Shown in pieces: positions 45,204-57,501 of a stretch of DNA of 64,000 nucleotides. The stretch lies in NCBI GenBank assembly GCA_028456385.1, contig JALNQF010000008.1, positions 372,001 to 436,000 on the forward strand, written 5' to 3'. Position 1 is the first letter of the stretch. Every line of letters begins with the position of its first letter. The translations under genes and the position numbers were made by a program. The notes below the pieces were generated by a model. The model worked only from the letters and a program-made list of their open reading frames with translations. It was not told the origin of the DNA and ran no database searches. Source of the DNA: Ophiosphaerella korrae. Taxonomy: Eukaryota > Ascomycota > Dothideomycetes > Pleosporales > Phaeosphaeriaceae.

Positions 45204-47552
45204 ATGGATGCACCCCTAGAGCCCACCGAACTGCAGTGGTCGGCACAGTACACCCTATCCTTGACCACCCGAAACACACAACTGCCTGGTGATAAGATAC
45301 TCCTACCGCCTTCTGCGTTAGAACAACTACTTGCCGCAGCTCCCGTCGTTACCGTCGATGCGGACCGTCCCCATATAACTGCCTTCGATCCATTCAACCC
45401 CTACACGTTTAATGCCGAGCGACAGGCACGCGCACAGTTTCAGGATCGTCACCAGCAGCTGCCGCACCCTCTCACGTTTCGGCTGGTAAACCCCGAAAAC
45501 GGAAGAGTAATACATGCAGGTATACGCGAGTTCTCGGCAGAAGAGGGCGATATTGTTCTCAGTAGCTTTCTTAGAGAAGCGTTAGGACTCCAGCCATCAT
45601 CGGCAGAGTCTTCACGAGGAGGTAGTCCAGGTGTCCAAAATGACGGCGATAAACCCACCTCCAACGGTGGAGACCATAGTCAAATCACGGTACACGCTAA
45701 ACAACTACCAAAGGGTACATTCGTCAAACTGCGGCCACTCGAGGCAGGCTACGACCCCGAAGACTGGAAGTCTCTGCTAGAGGAGCATTTGCGCTCCAAT
45801 TTCACTACTCTTACCAATGGTGAAGTGCTGGTGGTTTATGGTGGGCAGGGACACGGTGGTAAACGCGAGGAGTTTCGCTTCTTGGTAGACGGCTTCAAGC
45901 CAGAAGGAGACGGCATTTGTGTAGTAGATACCGACTTGGAAGTTGATATTGAAGCATTAAACGAAGATCAGGCACGAGAAACCTTGAAGAAGATTGCTGC
46001 CAAAAGACACAGGGCCCCTAGGACCAACCAAGGCAGTTCGGTCGGTGGTAAAATCGACATTTTCAAGGCGCAAGAGGGGCAGATACTTGATGGCGAGTAT
46101 GTTGATTATGAGTTGCCTTCATGGGACAGGTCGCAAGGGCTAGAGATATCTCTGAGCGATGTGGACGATGATGCAGAGATTGACTTATATGTGAGTCCTT
46201 ATTCGTCGCGACAACGAGCACGCCCACGCGAAGACGAACACGTTTTTGCCGAACTCTCGAGTCAATTTCCAAAGCGCATACGGTTACAACCAACGAACAT
46301 CGAACTTGATGAAGCGGAGGCTGTATATATCTCCGTTCGTGCGTGCCCTTTAGATTCACCTTCTAGCACTCCAAGATCCTTTCGCCTTAGTGTATCCATC
46401 TTTGATCCAAAAGCCGAAACAACAAAGGACAGCAATGCAGAGGCAAGAAATGCACACAGTCCTGATGAAGTCCAATGCAAGAACTGCAAACAGTGGGTTC
46501 CTAAATCCTCCTTATTTCTACACGAGAATTTTTGTTTGCGGAACAACATCATCTGTCCTAAAGGATGCGGTCAAGTCTTCCAGAAACGTTCCACGGCATT
46601 TCAAAATCATTGGCATTGCCCACACGACACTTTTACCAGCAATACACCCCTAAGCCAGCAGAAGCATGATGCGTTGTACCACACCGTGCAGACATGTGCT
46701 TCATGCGGACTCGACTTCCCTTCTATACCAACGCTCGCTCACCACAAAACAACCACATGCCCTGGAAAACTCATCCTCTGTCGCTTTTGCCATCTCCAAG
46801 TGCCCCAAGAAGGCGACCCCAATGAGCCTCCGAGTGCCGAACTTCTCCTCTCTGGACTGACACCACATGAACTGGCTGATGGCGGCCGAACAACCGAATG
46901 TCATCTTTGCAACAAGATCGTTCGGTTCAAAGATATGGACAATCATCTTCGTCACCACGATCTTGAGCGCCTGTCTCGCCTTGCACCGCGCGTATGTCGC
47001 AATCTAAACTGTGGGCGCACGCAGGACGGCGCGAACAAAGCGGGCGATACAAGAGTCGGGACACGAAAAGGCCAAGGCCCTGGGAACGACATAGGCCTAT
47101 GCAGCGCATGTTTTGGGCCGCTGTACGTTTCTCTACACGACCCCGAAGGGAAAGCATTGCGGCGCCGCATCGAGCGCAGATACCTTTCTCAACTGCTTAC
47201 AGGATGTGGGAAGAGCTGGTGTAGGAATGAGTACTGTCGCACAGGACGCAAGAATCTTGGTGGAGAAGACAGGTCTGTTCCAACAAAAGAGGCGATTCCA
47301 CTGGTGAAGCCGTTCCTAGAGGGTATGGATGGCAGAGGATATAGCACACCGTTGCATTTCTGTGTAGATGAGCGAAGCCAAAAAAGCCGCACCTTGGCTG
47401 AAATGATGACTGCAGAGCAGGGAATCGAGGGCAAGGGTGGGTATGGCCTAGAATGGTGTGTTGCTGCACTCGAAGCTGAGAGTGGCGATCTGGAAAAGGG
47501 AAGAGCATGGTTGAAGGGTTGGGCACCCCAGCGGACTGAGGCTGGGGATTGA
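45204..47552 (+). CDS. Ufd1-domain protein with zinc fingers and AZUL-like C-terminus
   Basis: Single exon, 782 residues. Residues about 20-230 resemble the Ufd1 double-psi barrel (LPGDKILLPPSALEQLL, HAGIREFSAEEGDIVL, LPKGTFVKLRPLEAGY, LTNGEVLVVYGG), which in Ufd1 binds ubiquitin and Cdc48/p97. Residues about 415-600 have several Cys/His clusters (CKNCKQWVP...H..C, CPKGCGQVF, CASCGLDFPSIPTLAHH, CHLCNKIVRFKDMDNHLRHH). Residues about 655-700 (CSACFGPLYVSLHDPEGKAL to CGKSWCRNEYC) match the AZUL zinc-binding pattern of UBE3A-type ligases. It is longer than Ufd1 and not a simple orthologue. It probably acts in ubiquitin-dependent protein handling; the exact role is unknown. Confidence 0.88.
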   Translation: MDAPLEPTELQWSAQYTLSLTTRNTQLPGDKILLPPSALEQLLAAAPVVTVDADRPHITAFDPFNPYTFNAERQARAQFQDRHQQLPHPLTFRLVNPENGRVIHAGIREFSAEEGDIVLSSFLREALGLQPSSAESSRGGSPGVQNDGDKPTSNGGDHSQITVHAKQLPKGTFVKLRPLEAGYDPEDWKSLLEEHLRSNFTTLTNGEVLVVYGGQGHGGKREEFRFLVDGFKPEGDGICVVDTDLEVDIEALNEDQARETLKKIAAKRHRAPRTNQGSSVGGKIDIFKAQEGQILDGEYVDYELPSWDRSQGLEISLSDVDDDAEIDLYVSPYSSRQRARPREDEHVFAELSSQFPKRIRLQPTNIELDEAEAVYISVRACPLDSPSSTPRSFRLSVSIFDPKAETTKDSNAEARNAHSPDEVQCKNCKQWVPKSSLFLHENFCLRNNIICPKGCGQVFQKRSTAFQNHWHCPHDTFTSNTPLSQQKHDALYHTVQTCASCGLDFPSIPTLAHHKTTTCPGKLILCRFCHLQVPQEGDPNEPPSAELLLSGLTPHELADGGRTTECHLCNKIVRFKDMDNHLRHHDLERLSRLAPRVCRNLNCGRTQDGANKAGDTRVGTRKGQGPGNDIGLCSACFGPLYVSLHDPEGKALRRRIERRYLSQLLTGCGKSWCRNEYCRTGRKNLGGEDRSVPTKEAIPLVKPFLEGMDGRGYSTPLHFCVDERSQKSRTLAEMMTAEQGIEGKGGYGLEWCVAALEAESGDLEKGRAWLKGWAPQRTEAGD

Positions 47553-47851
47553 TAATCTGGAAGTGTGTGATGTGCGGCGAGTATTTGCATGGCAGGCGTT
47601 ATACTTAGGCGATCAAGTCGTATACGTAGGAGAGATACCCAGGATTGATCTATAGATATTGACTGCGTTTGATATCAAGTCATTTATGGATTTATCTTTT
47701 CTTGCAAAGCGAGCGACCTAGATACAAAAGCCTCGTATATGACGCCTTCCTAGTGGTAATTATACACACGAATGATGATAGCCTCCCAAACCACTCTATA
47801 AACCCAGCCTAGCCTGCAAATTGTCCTCTGTATCCACCATATATCACACTC

Positions 47852-50607
47852 TCAAACCCGGTAAGTGAACCACCCAATCGTATTAGTATATCCGGCCAAG
47901 TTATCGCTCCAACTCGCTTTATCCTGGCGATCAATCGTGACCATCTGTTCGGCGCCCACTTGGCTCAGCGCAAACCACTGCACGCTGGAATCGCCCTCGA
48001 TACTAAAGATTTGGTTTTGGCAGTCACGGAAGCCATTCGCCTTATTAGGGTCACTGCACGAAACATTGTAGCTCTTGAAGAATGAGTAGAGACCTCCGCC
48101 GTAGATCAGGACATTCTTGGAGTTTAGGACGCGCATTCCGTATGCGTCGCAGATGCCTGCGGGACACGCGGCGGCGTAGTCGGGGTCTGCGTAGGCATCC
48201 GAGCGGCCGTAGGGCTGGGAGCGTGCATCGGGTGTGGGCATGTAGTAGGGGGTTTCGGTCTGGATGAAGCCCGCGAAGATGTTTTGTGCGTTGTTGAACT
48301 GGTATTGGTATAAGGCGTGATGTTCGACGCCACTGGCCCACAGGAACACGTTCGAGGCTTCCACGCGCATGCCGCGACCGGTGAAGACGGCGACACGAGT
48401 ACTGCTCCGGTCATCCATGTCGTGATCGGCCGTCCAGAACCAGTTATTCTCAAAATAGGCGCCGCTGCTGGATTTGGTGATGTGGATATTTGTGTGGGCG
48501 GCCATGCATTCGACCTTGATTGATCCAACAGGGCAATCTGCAATCTGGAGTTGGGTGCCCTTTACGCCACCGATTCTAGTGTGAACATCCCATAAGCCCG
48601 AGCCGCGTTCGGTGTTCAAGTTGTACTCGATGATGACGGCACCTGGCGTGGCACCTTGAGTCTGTACGAGCATGTCGGACCATTCAATGCGTCCGCTGTC
48701 TCCTGGTCGGCCAATCTGAATAACAGGTTTTGGGTCATCTTTGCTTGACCAAGTGTTTCCTGAAGCCATGATGGTAGAGAAGGTCTCTCCAACCATACGA
48801 GCGCCTGGTGGGACGTATATTGTGTTCGTCACTTTGTAAACACCTGAAGAATATTAGTAGAGAATCAAATACATGCATACAGTAAACGTACCGTGTTCAA
48901 AGAAAAGGACCTTATTCTGTGATACAGAAAGGTTGATAGCGTTCTGGACAGCACCCGTGTCATCGGTGCGGCCATCACCAGTAGCACCCGAACTGCGAGC
49001 GCTGACAAAATCACCAGCATTAAGATTCTCATATTGTGGCTTTGACTTAGAGTAGTACTTTCCATTCTCCAAGAGACTCTGGGGTCGAGCGGCTGGGCTA
49101 ATGGGTCCTTGATACTTCTCAGGCCCGTTTGGTGAGTATTTGTTACCCTGGCCCCAGGCTTCAATGGTTGTTGTTCCGCCTTGAAGCACAGTCGCACTAT
49201 TAGGGCCTTTCACCGCGACAGGGACGTTATTGAGCTTGATGTTTTCGAGGATAAGCTGGCCAGCTCCAATAGGGCTAGTGTTGCGAGTCCAAGCCTAGTT
49301 ATGATTTAGTAAGATGCCCAGTATTCGAGTTGGCTAGACCTATAGGCCTGCTACTCTTGAAAGAAAAGGGGGTATTACTCACCATATCAACAAATGTAGG
49401 GCAGTTGGTAATCTCACTGTCGATGATGACTACTGAGCCAACCTCAAGCTTGTTAGCCTGGCCGCCATTGTTCATGGAGAATGCAGTGCCACAATCAGAG
49501 ATGGAGAGTCCAGAATAGAGCCAACCCCAGTTCCAGATTTGCGAGATACCAGTGACCGCCTTTGAGATCTTGATGTTGCGCATAGTGAACTGCTGATTAC
49601 CGATGTTCATGCCATAGAGGCCGCCCTCAATGTCAAGGTCAGCCATGTGACCTCCAGAGCCTTTCAAGGTTATTAAATCGCCAACGATGAATGTTACAGG
49701 TTAAGATCTTACCATTCTCGACAAATATACCAGCATGTACAGAGTTCGATGCCTGGTTCATGCGAATTTTGACATTCTGGATAGTCGTTGCCTGAGAAGC
49801 TGGCCAATGAATACCTTGGAAGCCTTTGGTTGGTGGAATAGCAGTGCCATCGATCACAAGGTTGCGGATCTGGCGGAGGAAAATGTTGGTCGAAATCCAT
49901 CCAGGTTGACCGTTCTGATTATTGTACGGGCTAGCATCAATGAGAGCAAGAGCCTCAAGATAAGGAGCAGCCTTAAAGACGGGTAGGTTACGAGGATTGC
50001 CAATAAGCTGAGTCATATAATAAAAGACAATAGGTTTTCCGATGAGGTAGGTACCAGAGGGGATGTACACAACCGCGGGAGTGTCGGTTGAGGAGTCGCA
50101 CACCCAGGGGCCACACCGTTGACCGTCAGAGATGGCACGATTAATAGCATCAGAATCGTCGTTGATACCTAAAGGTAGAGAACGAAGTTATTATGTGTCA
50201 CAAAGTAATACAGGTCTCAGAAATTCTTACCATCACCTACATACGAATTAGTCAGGTCTTTAAATGAGTGTTTTTGTGTACTCACCTACAGCTCCATAGT
50301 CTTTCACATTTCTGAATACCTTATATGTTCTTGGATCATTGTTGAAGGCAGCGATACCCTTCCCTGACAGGTCATTTAGCCAGTATCCATCAGCTGCGGC
50401 CACAGTAACGCGCTTCGATTGCGGGGCCGTGGTATCAGTTGTGGTGTCTACAACTGGTACGGATGTAGAGTCAACATTTCGCGGAAACGGAGCTATTAAG
50501 ACGTCAGTTAGGTACTGCTACGCATAAAGTAGCGCCAGTAACGTACCTAAGGCTGCGCCATTAATAGCAACTGCCCAAAGGCAGGTAATTATAGAAGGCA
50601 CGCGCAT
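47852..50607 (-). CDS. Secreted GH55 exo-beta-1,3-glucanase
   Basis: Glycoside hydrolase family 55 enzyme that releases glucose or gentiobiose from beta-1,3-glucan. Seven exons: 50607-50547, 50492-50286, 50236-50231 (6 nt), 50168-49713, 49660-49383, 49294-48892 and 48843-47852, giving 800 residues. The N-terminus is a signal peptide (VPSIITCLWAVAINGAAL). Two parallel beta-helix domains each start with the family pattern: VKDYGAVGDGINDD and SSGATGDGRTDDT. Later motifs include GARMVGETFSTIMASG, WSDMLVQTQGATPGAVIIEYN and ASGVEHHALYQYQF. The 6-nt exon is needed to rebuild GDG. It may act in wall turnover or in feeding on fungal or callose glucan. Confidence 0.92.
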
Positions 50608-53219
50608 GGTGCAACGTAAGAGACCCGGTCGGTGAACAGCCTATCCAGTTGAAGTGTGTTAAAAAGCAGTCTCAAAGGAGCGAGTTGAAGTAGAAGGCTA
50701 AGTAGGGAAAGAGAACAGCGAAGTAGACGAACAAAGGGGTCCCTATATTCTCTACCGTTTGCTCGCTAAGTGTGGTCATGAGGGGAATGGATGATGAATT
50801 AACCAAGCCCTGTCACTCCAGGGGCACTGTTCTGCTCGTCTGCTGTGAAAGTTAGCTCTAATGATGGGTCTTCCTTTCGGCCAGCCCTTGTGTGCGCGAT
50901 CATACGCCATTGTATGTTGGCACCCATGCTCCCTGTGGCAAATGTTGCATGCCCAGCCGGGGCTCTACTAGCCTGGAGTATAGTGATATGGCATAGCAGG
51001 TATTGCTCATTTCTCGATCCATAGAAAATGGAAAGCAAGGGGGTGAAACGCGTGAAATCGAAGTGTTTGCGCAGCTTGAAATGGCAGGTTCGAAATATGC
51101 ACCTTGTTGTGCCTGCAATGCTATAGCGGCCTCTAATCGCTGGTTGAAATACTGGATAGGCCCAACCGCTAATGAGTCGTTACATTTAAAAACGAGCAAG
51201 CGCTTGGAGGCTTTGAAACATCCATGCATAGAGCATCCTTTCAGAACTAATCCTTATTCGGCTGAAGTCACCAGGTTGAGCCGACTGAACACAACGATTA
51301 CCTCCGTGAATTGCTGTCCAATCGTGGCGGTAACATGTGATAAATTGTCCCCTTAAATACCATACTATGACACACTCGGAGATTTGATCCGTTACAAAAT
51401 TTGTGTTCAGGCTAGTATGTGAACACATTCCTCTTTGCTGCCCAGGTCTGCCGCCATAGGGCTTCACCGTCTTGTGAGCATGTCTCTACACATGGTCAGA
51501 TTTAAGCCTATGCGGTAGATCTCGATGCCCCATGATCTGCAGGCGCAGTGCGGGACGCGGGTGCACTCGTGCTTACAGCCAAGGCCAAAATCCGGGGTAC
51601 TGAAAGTCGTTTGATTGTGTCACGGGCTTGTCATTTACCTGCGTGAGGCTATCGCAAGACAGAATGCCGTGGATGGTTTCCTTTGACTGTTTTATTCACC
51701 TTCCCGAAGGGCTCAGATGTTTCAAGCCTGGCTCGCGCAAGGTTGCAACAGCCCGAGAAAGCTTAGATGGGCCCATCGCGTTCCTCCGGCGAATGCTAGG
51801 ATAAGGCAAGGGTGTGATTCTCCCTAAGAAGCAGAGCTGTAGGTTGAGTGTTGTCGAAATAGAGATACGAGGGGAACGCCACTTCCTTGGGTGTAAGTAG
51901 TCGGAGCCAAGGCTCATTGACGATCGAAATAACGAAGTCGCAAGTCATAATGCTGGCGTTTTCGGATGGGAATCTGGGGACAGGGCATGCGCCAGGTAAA
52001 CCACATGGGTTAAAAGTTCTAGATTGGCTAAAATTTGGTTGTTGGCCAGTCATGTGGTGCCATGTCCACCTGCTGTTTTGGTCCTCCACCAATCATAGCT
52101 TCGATTTGAGACCTTCAGGCATGTGCTACACATGTTGAACGCAATCGTCTCGCTGCGTGCAAGATTACAGAAATTCGGATTTTCCTATCGTAGATTATGC
52201 TAAAAGAATGGGTTTTGAAGATCGCAGAAAGGGGAAAGGGGTCACTGCTCTAGATTCAGCATATGCAAGGAAAAGAGGTGGGGCGGGTGCTTTCAAGAAT
52301 CTATCTGAAGTTGACTAAATAATTGTAGGGATATATCTAAGAAAACCAGGGACCACAGACTGAGCACATAGCCAAGAGCTTCTCCCCGTCCTTGGGATCC
52401 TTCTTACTGCGTATTAAGAGCGTACGTCATAGTCGAAACGCCAAATATGATTCACGCGACCTTCCAAGGTTTTGTTGGCCATCGCTACCTACATTAATGC
52501 CATAGGGCGCTCCACTATTTGCGATTCAATAGAAATAAATCAGGCAACGATACCATATTTTCATCTCGTGCAACTTTGTACTTCCTCTTGGGGAGTACCT
52601 AGGTACAGGAGTACGAACGCATGCGGATAAAGCAACTGGTAAACCACAGTTCTGTTCATTGGGTTACGGCTATCCATCCCCCTGAGACAGATCTTGATAT
52701 TGTAATTTCTGAATCCTAGATTGAAGTTGTAAAGTTGTCGTCAGTAATACAGTCCAGGCCTCTTTTTCCTCGGTCAATGCTAAGGAGCTAAAAATCGTAT
52801 AATGCCTATGAGGGTTAAAACTCCCTCAATCGTTACCATTACAATCCAAAAATTTACACAGAATTTTTATTTGTAGGAGTGCGAGGTGAATAATAACCCA
52901 TTACCAGTTAACTACTCCACCGGCAGGTTAAGTGGCAACTGTGGGGGAAATAAGAGTGCTGATAACACAAAAATAAATACAGTTAATAAACAGCAAGCAT
53001 AGGAATAATTTTCAACATGTATGGTATACACTCAGTAAGACGGAGGCCAGAGGAAGAGGTCTACTTTTAAACTTTTCCCAGCTCGTCTTTTAAAAGATGT
53101 CTATGAAACAATCGTCTATGTATAATTGCTCGTGTATGCATCTAATAAAAAAAAGAGCCCTTGCACTTTTCAAGGATGACTCCCCGGTCCCTCACATCCA
53201 TTCACTTTGCCAATCTCGT
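50608..53219. other. 2.6-kb interval without a supported gene
   Basis: Upstream of the GH55 gene, then AT-richer sequence. The best frame (minus, 51796-52092) has no domain and no extending introns. No repeat or RNA gene seen. Confidence 0.4.
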
Positions 53220-53786
53220 TCACAGCCTAGGCTTGATCCCAATAAACAAGGCCTCCCCAACCGAATACACCGTGCCTTCCCCATCCTCAATCGTACCGGT
53301 AATCCAGAGCTTTCGTCCATCTACTTTGGTAATCTTTGCAGAGAGCATGAGGAGGCCCGGGGTAGGGACCGGGTTTTTGTAGGTGGTGTTGAGATAGGCC
53401 GTCATATAGCTCATCCTAGTGGCGGCGCCTGACTTCTCTCGATTCCTCTCGTGATTCAAAACGATCAGAATACCGCACACTTCGTCGAGTAGAGTTGCAA
53501 CCATGCCACCATGTAACACCTGGGGGTGCCCATCCAAGCCATTTCCTACTTGAACAATGCTGACAATCTCTTTGTATGGGAGATTGTCGTCTGCTTCCTC
53601 TGTGCGTCTTAGAGTTTGGATCCCCTGTATCGTCCGGTTTGTCGCAAGTGTTTCGGCTACAAATGAATCTTCCCCAGAAGCCTTGGGTGATCGCGAGTCT
53701 GTCCTAGCGCAGGCCCATTTTGGGTCGTTGAGAAGAGCGGCGGCCCAAGGTGTTGAAGCAAACAGGGATATGGCGGCGTTCTCCAT
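53220..53786 (-). CDS. Hotdog-fold thioesterase family protein (4HBT/PaaI-like)
   Basis: Single exon, 188 residues. The hotdog core includes GLDGHPQVLHGGMVATLLDE, with the HGG motif before the long central helix, followed by the strands TAYLNTTYKNPVPTPGLLML and RKLWITGTIEDGEGTVYSVGEALF. Family members hydrolyse acyl-CoA or related thioesters; the substrate is unknown here. No targeting signal is evident. It lies just downstream of the P450 gene on the same strand, which may be chance or a small metabolic pair. Confidence 0.88.
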   Translation of the reverse strand: MENAAISLFASTPWAAALLNDPKWACARTDSRSPKASGEDSFVAETLATNRTIQGIQTLRRTEEADDNLPYKEIVSIVQVGNGLDGHPQVLHGGMVATLLDEVCGILIVLNHERNREKSGAATRMSYMTAYLNTTYKNPVPTPGLLMLSAKITKVDGRKLWITGTIEDGEGTVYSVGEALFIGIKPRL

Positions 53787-54100
53787 GTCAATCGATATGT
53801 TTTTGTGAGGTTATGGCGGCTCACAGGGAAACCATATCAATTGCGCGCGAGCGAAGGGTGTGAGATGACAGTGAAAAGTTGCCGAGGTACGGCTGTATCT
53901 ATTCCGGTCCTTGCGCAACCATTCCAGACTCGGACGAGTCAGTCTACCGTAAACTGCGAGACTTCTGTCGCTTGATTCATCTACGTCATATAAAATTGAT
54001 TAGGGCATTGCTGTTGGTTTCTAATTTTCTTGTATTCGGTTTACTGTATACAAAAAATGTTTAGGAATTGATGATATCCGCTATAGAGTAATGATGCCTT
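53787..54100. other. Spacer between thioesterase and P450
   Basis: A 314-bp noncoding spacer serving as thioesterase promoter and P450 3' flank. Nothing else seen. Confidence 0.4.
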
Positions 54101-55897
54101 TTAATTAACCGCCTTCATCTTGCACATCAGTGGCTTCTTTTGCCAAAGGATAAAAGTCTTCTGGTCGTCCCATTCTTTACTCGCAGGAGCGAGTTCGAGA
54201 TCAAACACATAAAAAACTTTGGCCATAATGAGACGCATTTCATGATATGCCATGCTTCACGATGTTAGCATGTTCCCCTCATATCATAATACTTGTAAAA
54301 CTTACTTCTTTCCAACACAATCTCGTGAGCCAATGGAAAATGGCTGCACGGCATGTCTTTGGTCTCCTTCAAATCTGGCATCGTTAAGCCATCTTTCTGG
54401 TATGTATTCGAGCGGGTTTTTGAAGTTCTTGGGGTGCGTATACATGGGGTATTGCGGGATTGTGAGAATGGTGCCTGGTGGTATGAATTGACCACAGATT
54501 GTGCTACCATCTTCAGGCGTGGTCCTTGGCAAGCCCAGAGGGACGGGTGGGTAGAGTCGAAACGCTTCTTTTATACAGGCTGCAAAGTATGGCAGTGTGG
54601 CGAGTTGTTCCATAGTCATGTCGTCTATGTGAGCGAATGCCCCGCGCACCTCGTCGGTAAGCTTCTTCATGCATGCAGGGTTTTTGAGGAGCAGGAATGT
54701 CATTCCAGATATGAGAGTTGCTGTTGTCTCTGTACCGGCGATCATGAATAACGAGGCATTGGCATCCATCTCTTTTCGTGTGAGGCCCTTTCCTTCCTTC
54801 TGAGCGAGTACGAGGTCCCACAGATCTACACCCTCGCTGTCGCGGCCTTTCTCGAGTCGTTTGGTGACGCGTGTGACAGAGTGTTGGAAATGTTCCAGAC
54901 GTCTTTTATTTAGAGATTCTGGAATCAACGCCTTGAAGGTTTTCCAAAGCCAATTATAGTTCATCATGAGGCTGATTCGACTACTCATCTTGATGCTTGA
55001 AAAGATGATGCTGACCCAAGGATCACTAGTTTTAGACAGCAATGTCAGCATGAGATGATTATAATAGGATCTATACTGGTGCTTACTATTCCGCATTCTC
55101 AAGCATGTGGAGTGGTTCTCCAAATGTAAGATCGCCCATGATGTCGAATGTTGCGAAGTTATACATTCTTACCATATCAAATTCTCTGTTAGGATCTTTC
55201 TCAATGCCTTCTCTTAGTTTTGTAACAAGCTGTTGGGTGTAGTTGAGAAATAGCGGTTCTTGGAGCTTGAGAGCCCGGTCTGAGAATGCCGGCGTAAATA
55301 TCTTGCGTTGGCGGGTATGGTCAGAGTCACGTGCTTGTATAAGATTTGGGGCTCCATTGACAGCCTGACCGTATCGTTTCCAAGCTTTATGGGGAACAGT
55401 GCCTGCTGTTCCCTTGGTGCCATGGCCGTAAATCTGGAAGCAGTCAGTGACAAAGATTATGGGAGTTACCTTGTCCGGTGGCAGATAAAGGACTAAATAT
55501 GGTCACGCACATCTTTCCACGAATTAGGGTCGGTCCAGCTAAGCTCGTCAACGTTGATGCGCACTACATGGCCATATTTGCGATGCAGTTCCACAAGATT
55601 GCGATGCTTGATACCAGTCCAGATTTCAATATGGGAAGGTATACGAGTTGCAGCTCTTAGTTTGGGGCCTGGAAATTTGCTGAGTGGGTGGAAGTAGATC
55701 CTTTGGATTCCTCTGGCGACGAACCAGACAGCAGACTGGCATGATATCAGCTAGGTATGCGATGGACGCAGATGAAGTGGCTATGCTCAACATGGAGGAC
55801 GCACAAGAACAAGGGCGAAGACAAAGATTTGCGATGATGAGGCACTGGAGATCGGTCTTGTGAAGCCCGGAGTGGGCCCTAGGGGTTCTGGTGTCAT
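54101..55897 (-). CDS. Cytochrome P450 monooxygenase
   Basis: ER-anchored heme monooxygenase, similar in style to trichothecene-type C-15 hydroxylases and other CYP65-like enzymes. Exons 55897-55805, 55735-55511, 55433-55087, 55025-54306 and 54254-54101 give 512 residues, normal for the family. After a hydrophobic N-terminal anchor (IFVFALVLSAVWFVARG) come FHPLSKFPGPKLRAAT, the I-helix FMIAGTETTATLI, the ExxR motif KEAFRLYPPVPLGLPR, the PERW motif and the heme-binding loop FSIGSRDCVGKNMAYHEMRL. The Cys ligand is present, and the loop is completed across the last intron. No polyketide or terpene synthase is nearby, so the pathway is unknown. Confidence 0.93.
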
Positions 55898-56388
55898 GGT
55901 GGGCTATCAATACGGGTTCAAAGATGTCGAGAGGCAAAAGACGACCGGACAGAGGGGCCTTAAGTAGGACGAGACAAGCGCTTGAATAAGCGGGAACATG
56001 TCGACGTGCGCCGGGAGTTTGCTAGCCCATCCTCGAGACATGGGTTGTAGGAGGGTTCGTGGACTGGCCAATCCGGGGTGGCCATGGGCAGTATGGGTGA
56101 AGCAAACCCCGTCCTCGGCACGACGTGAAGTGTGTGTGGGTGCCACAAGTCACAGGACGGATACGGTGCTCGCTTGCCCCTAGCGCTGTGAGTGGGCACA
56201 TCGCCCTTAGAGGGCATGATAATATGACGGATGACGCCTGGGATTGCAATGGCGGTGATTGGTGGTTGGGTGCATAGAGACATGGTCCGGGCTTTATCAA
56301 AATCGTGACATCGCGTTGCAGGCGCACGTCGCTGGGGGCTTGGTGGGGATTTTTGTGAAGACGCACGCCACGCTTCCAACACGGCAAC
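55898..56388. promoter_or_regulatory. Divergent upstream region P450 / MGM101
   Basis: A 491-bp spacer between divergent start codons. Frames in it are compositional. Confidence 0.4.
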
Positions 56389-57376
56389 ATGGCAGCAGCA
56401 CCAGCCCGCAGGCGCTTTTCGACCCTTCTCCTGGCTGTATCGCCAAGATGGGCACCCATTGCCCCCCGGATAGCACACCGCAGCCTTTCATCGTCGACTG
56501 CACGCGCCGCATGGGCGACGCCGTCCAAAGCTGCAGCAGCGTCGACACCGACGGCAGCGAAGCCGGCAGCCACCAGCACAGCCGCAACCAGACCAGCATC
56601 ACCAGCAACAACAGCAGCAGCCAGCGCCCAGCGCACCGTAACACCGTCCTTTCCTGCCAAAGAAGCACCCGTTCCCACGGCTCGCAGCACCTCAGCCGAC
56701 TCGCTCGCTTCTCAGGCGCGTTCCCAGCGCTCGCTGACGGATGGCCTGGACGACACACCACCCGAGCTCGAGGGCGTGCCTGCCATTGACTGGACGCGCT
56801 CCTACCACGGGCTCGGCAGCGTGTCCTTCACCCCCGAGCAGCAAGAGACGCTGCTCGCCCCCATTGTGCACGACGACGTGGAAGTCAAGCCCGACGGCCT
56901 CCTCTACCTGCCAGAGATCAAGTACCGGCGGATCCTCAACAAGGCCTTTGGGCCCGGCGGCTGGGGCCTTGCGCCGCGCGGAGAAAGCATCGTCACCCCC
57001 AAGATTGTCACTCGCGAATATGGACTCATCGTCCAAGGAAGGTATGCCATCCAACACCCTGCGCCCTGCATCAGCGCACCCAAACTAATTCTCGGCGTCC
57101 ACCAGGCTGGTCTCCATCTCACGTGGCGAGCAACAGTACTTCGATCCTGATGGCATTCCAACCGCCACCGAGGGCTGCAAATCCAACGCCCTGATGCGAA
57201 CATGCAAGGACCTGGGCATTGCCTCGGAGCTGTGGGATCCTCGCTTCATTCGCGAATTCACGTCAAAGCTGACAAAGGAGGTGTGGGTCGAGCACGTGGG
57301 CACCAAGAAGAAGCGGAAGATTGTCATGAGGAAGGACGATTCGCCAAAATACCCCTTCAAGGAGGTCAAGATGTAG
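56389..57376 (+). CDS. MGM101: Mitochondrial genome maintenance protein Mgm101
   Basis: Mitochondrial nucleoid protein with Rad52-like single-strand annealing activity, required for mtDNA repair and upkeep. Exons 56389-57041 and 57106-57376 give 307 residues. The N-terminus is a strong mitochondrial presequence (Arg/Ala rich, no acids: [20 protein letters not shown]), followed by an Ala/Pro/Thr-rich linker. The conserved core starts at [15 protein letters not shown] and includes [51 protein letters not shown] and [20 protein letters not shown]. The 64-bp intron splits the R-L junction in phase. It converges on the HVA22-type gene with 125 bp between stops. Confidence 0.95.
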
Positions 57377-57501
57377 ACTTGGTAACAGCTCATCAGGCAC
57401 GACAGCGCGGTGCATATGTATGACACTTTTGATAACCAAATATGTACCCTATAGCCTGAACGCCGACAACGTCCAAAACCTTGTCTACGTGATTTCGTGT
57501 C

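Noticed and set aside
51796..52092. 98-residue minus frame in the 50.6-53.2 kb gap
   Set aside because: Single short frame with no recognisable domain and no extension by introns.
56022..56690. 222-residue minus-strand open frame
   Set aside because: Opposes the MGM101 presequence and linker; Ala/Val-rich by composition.
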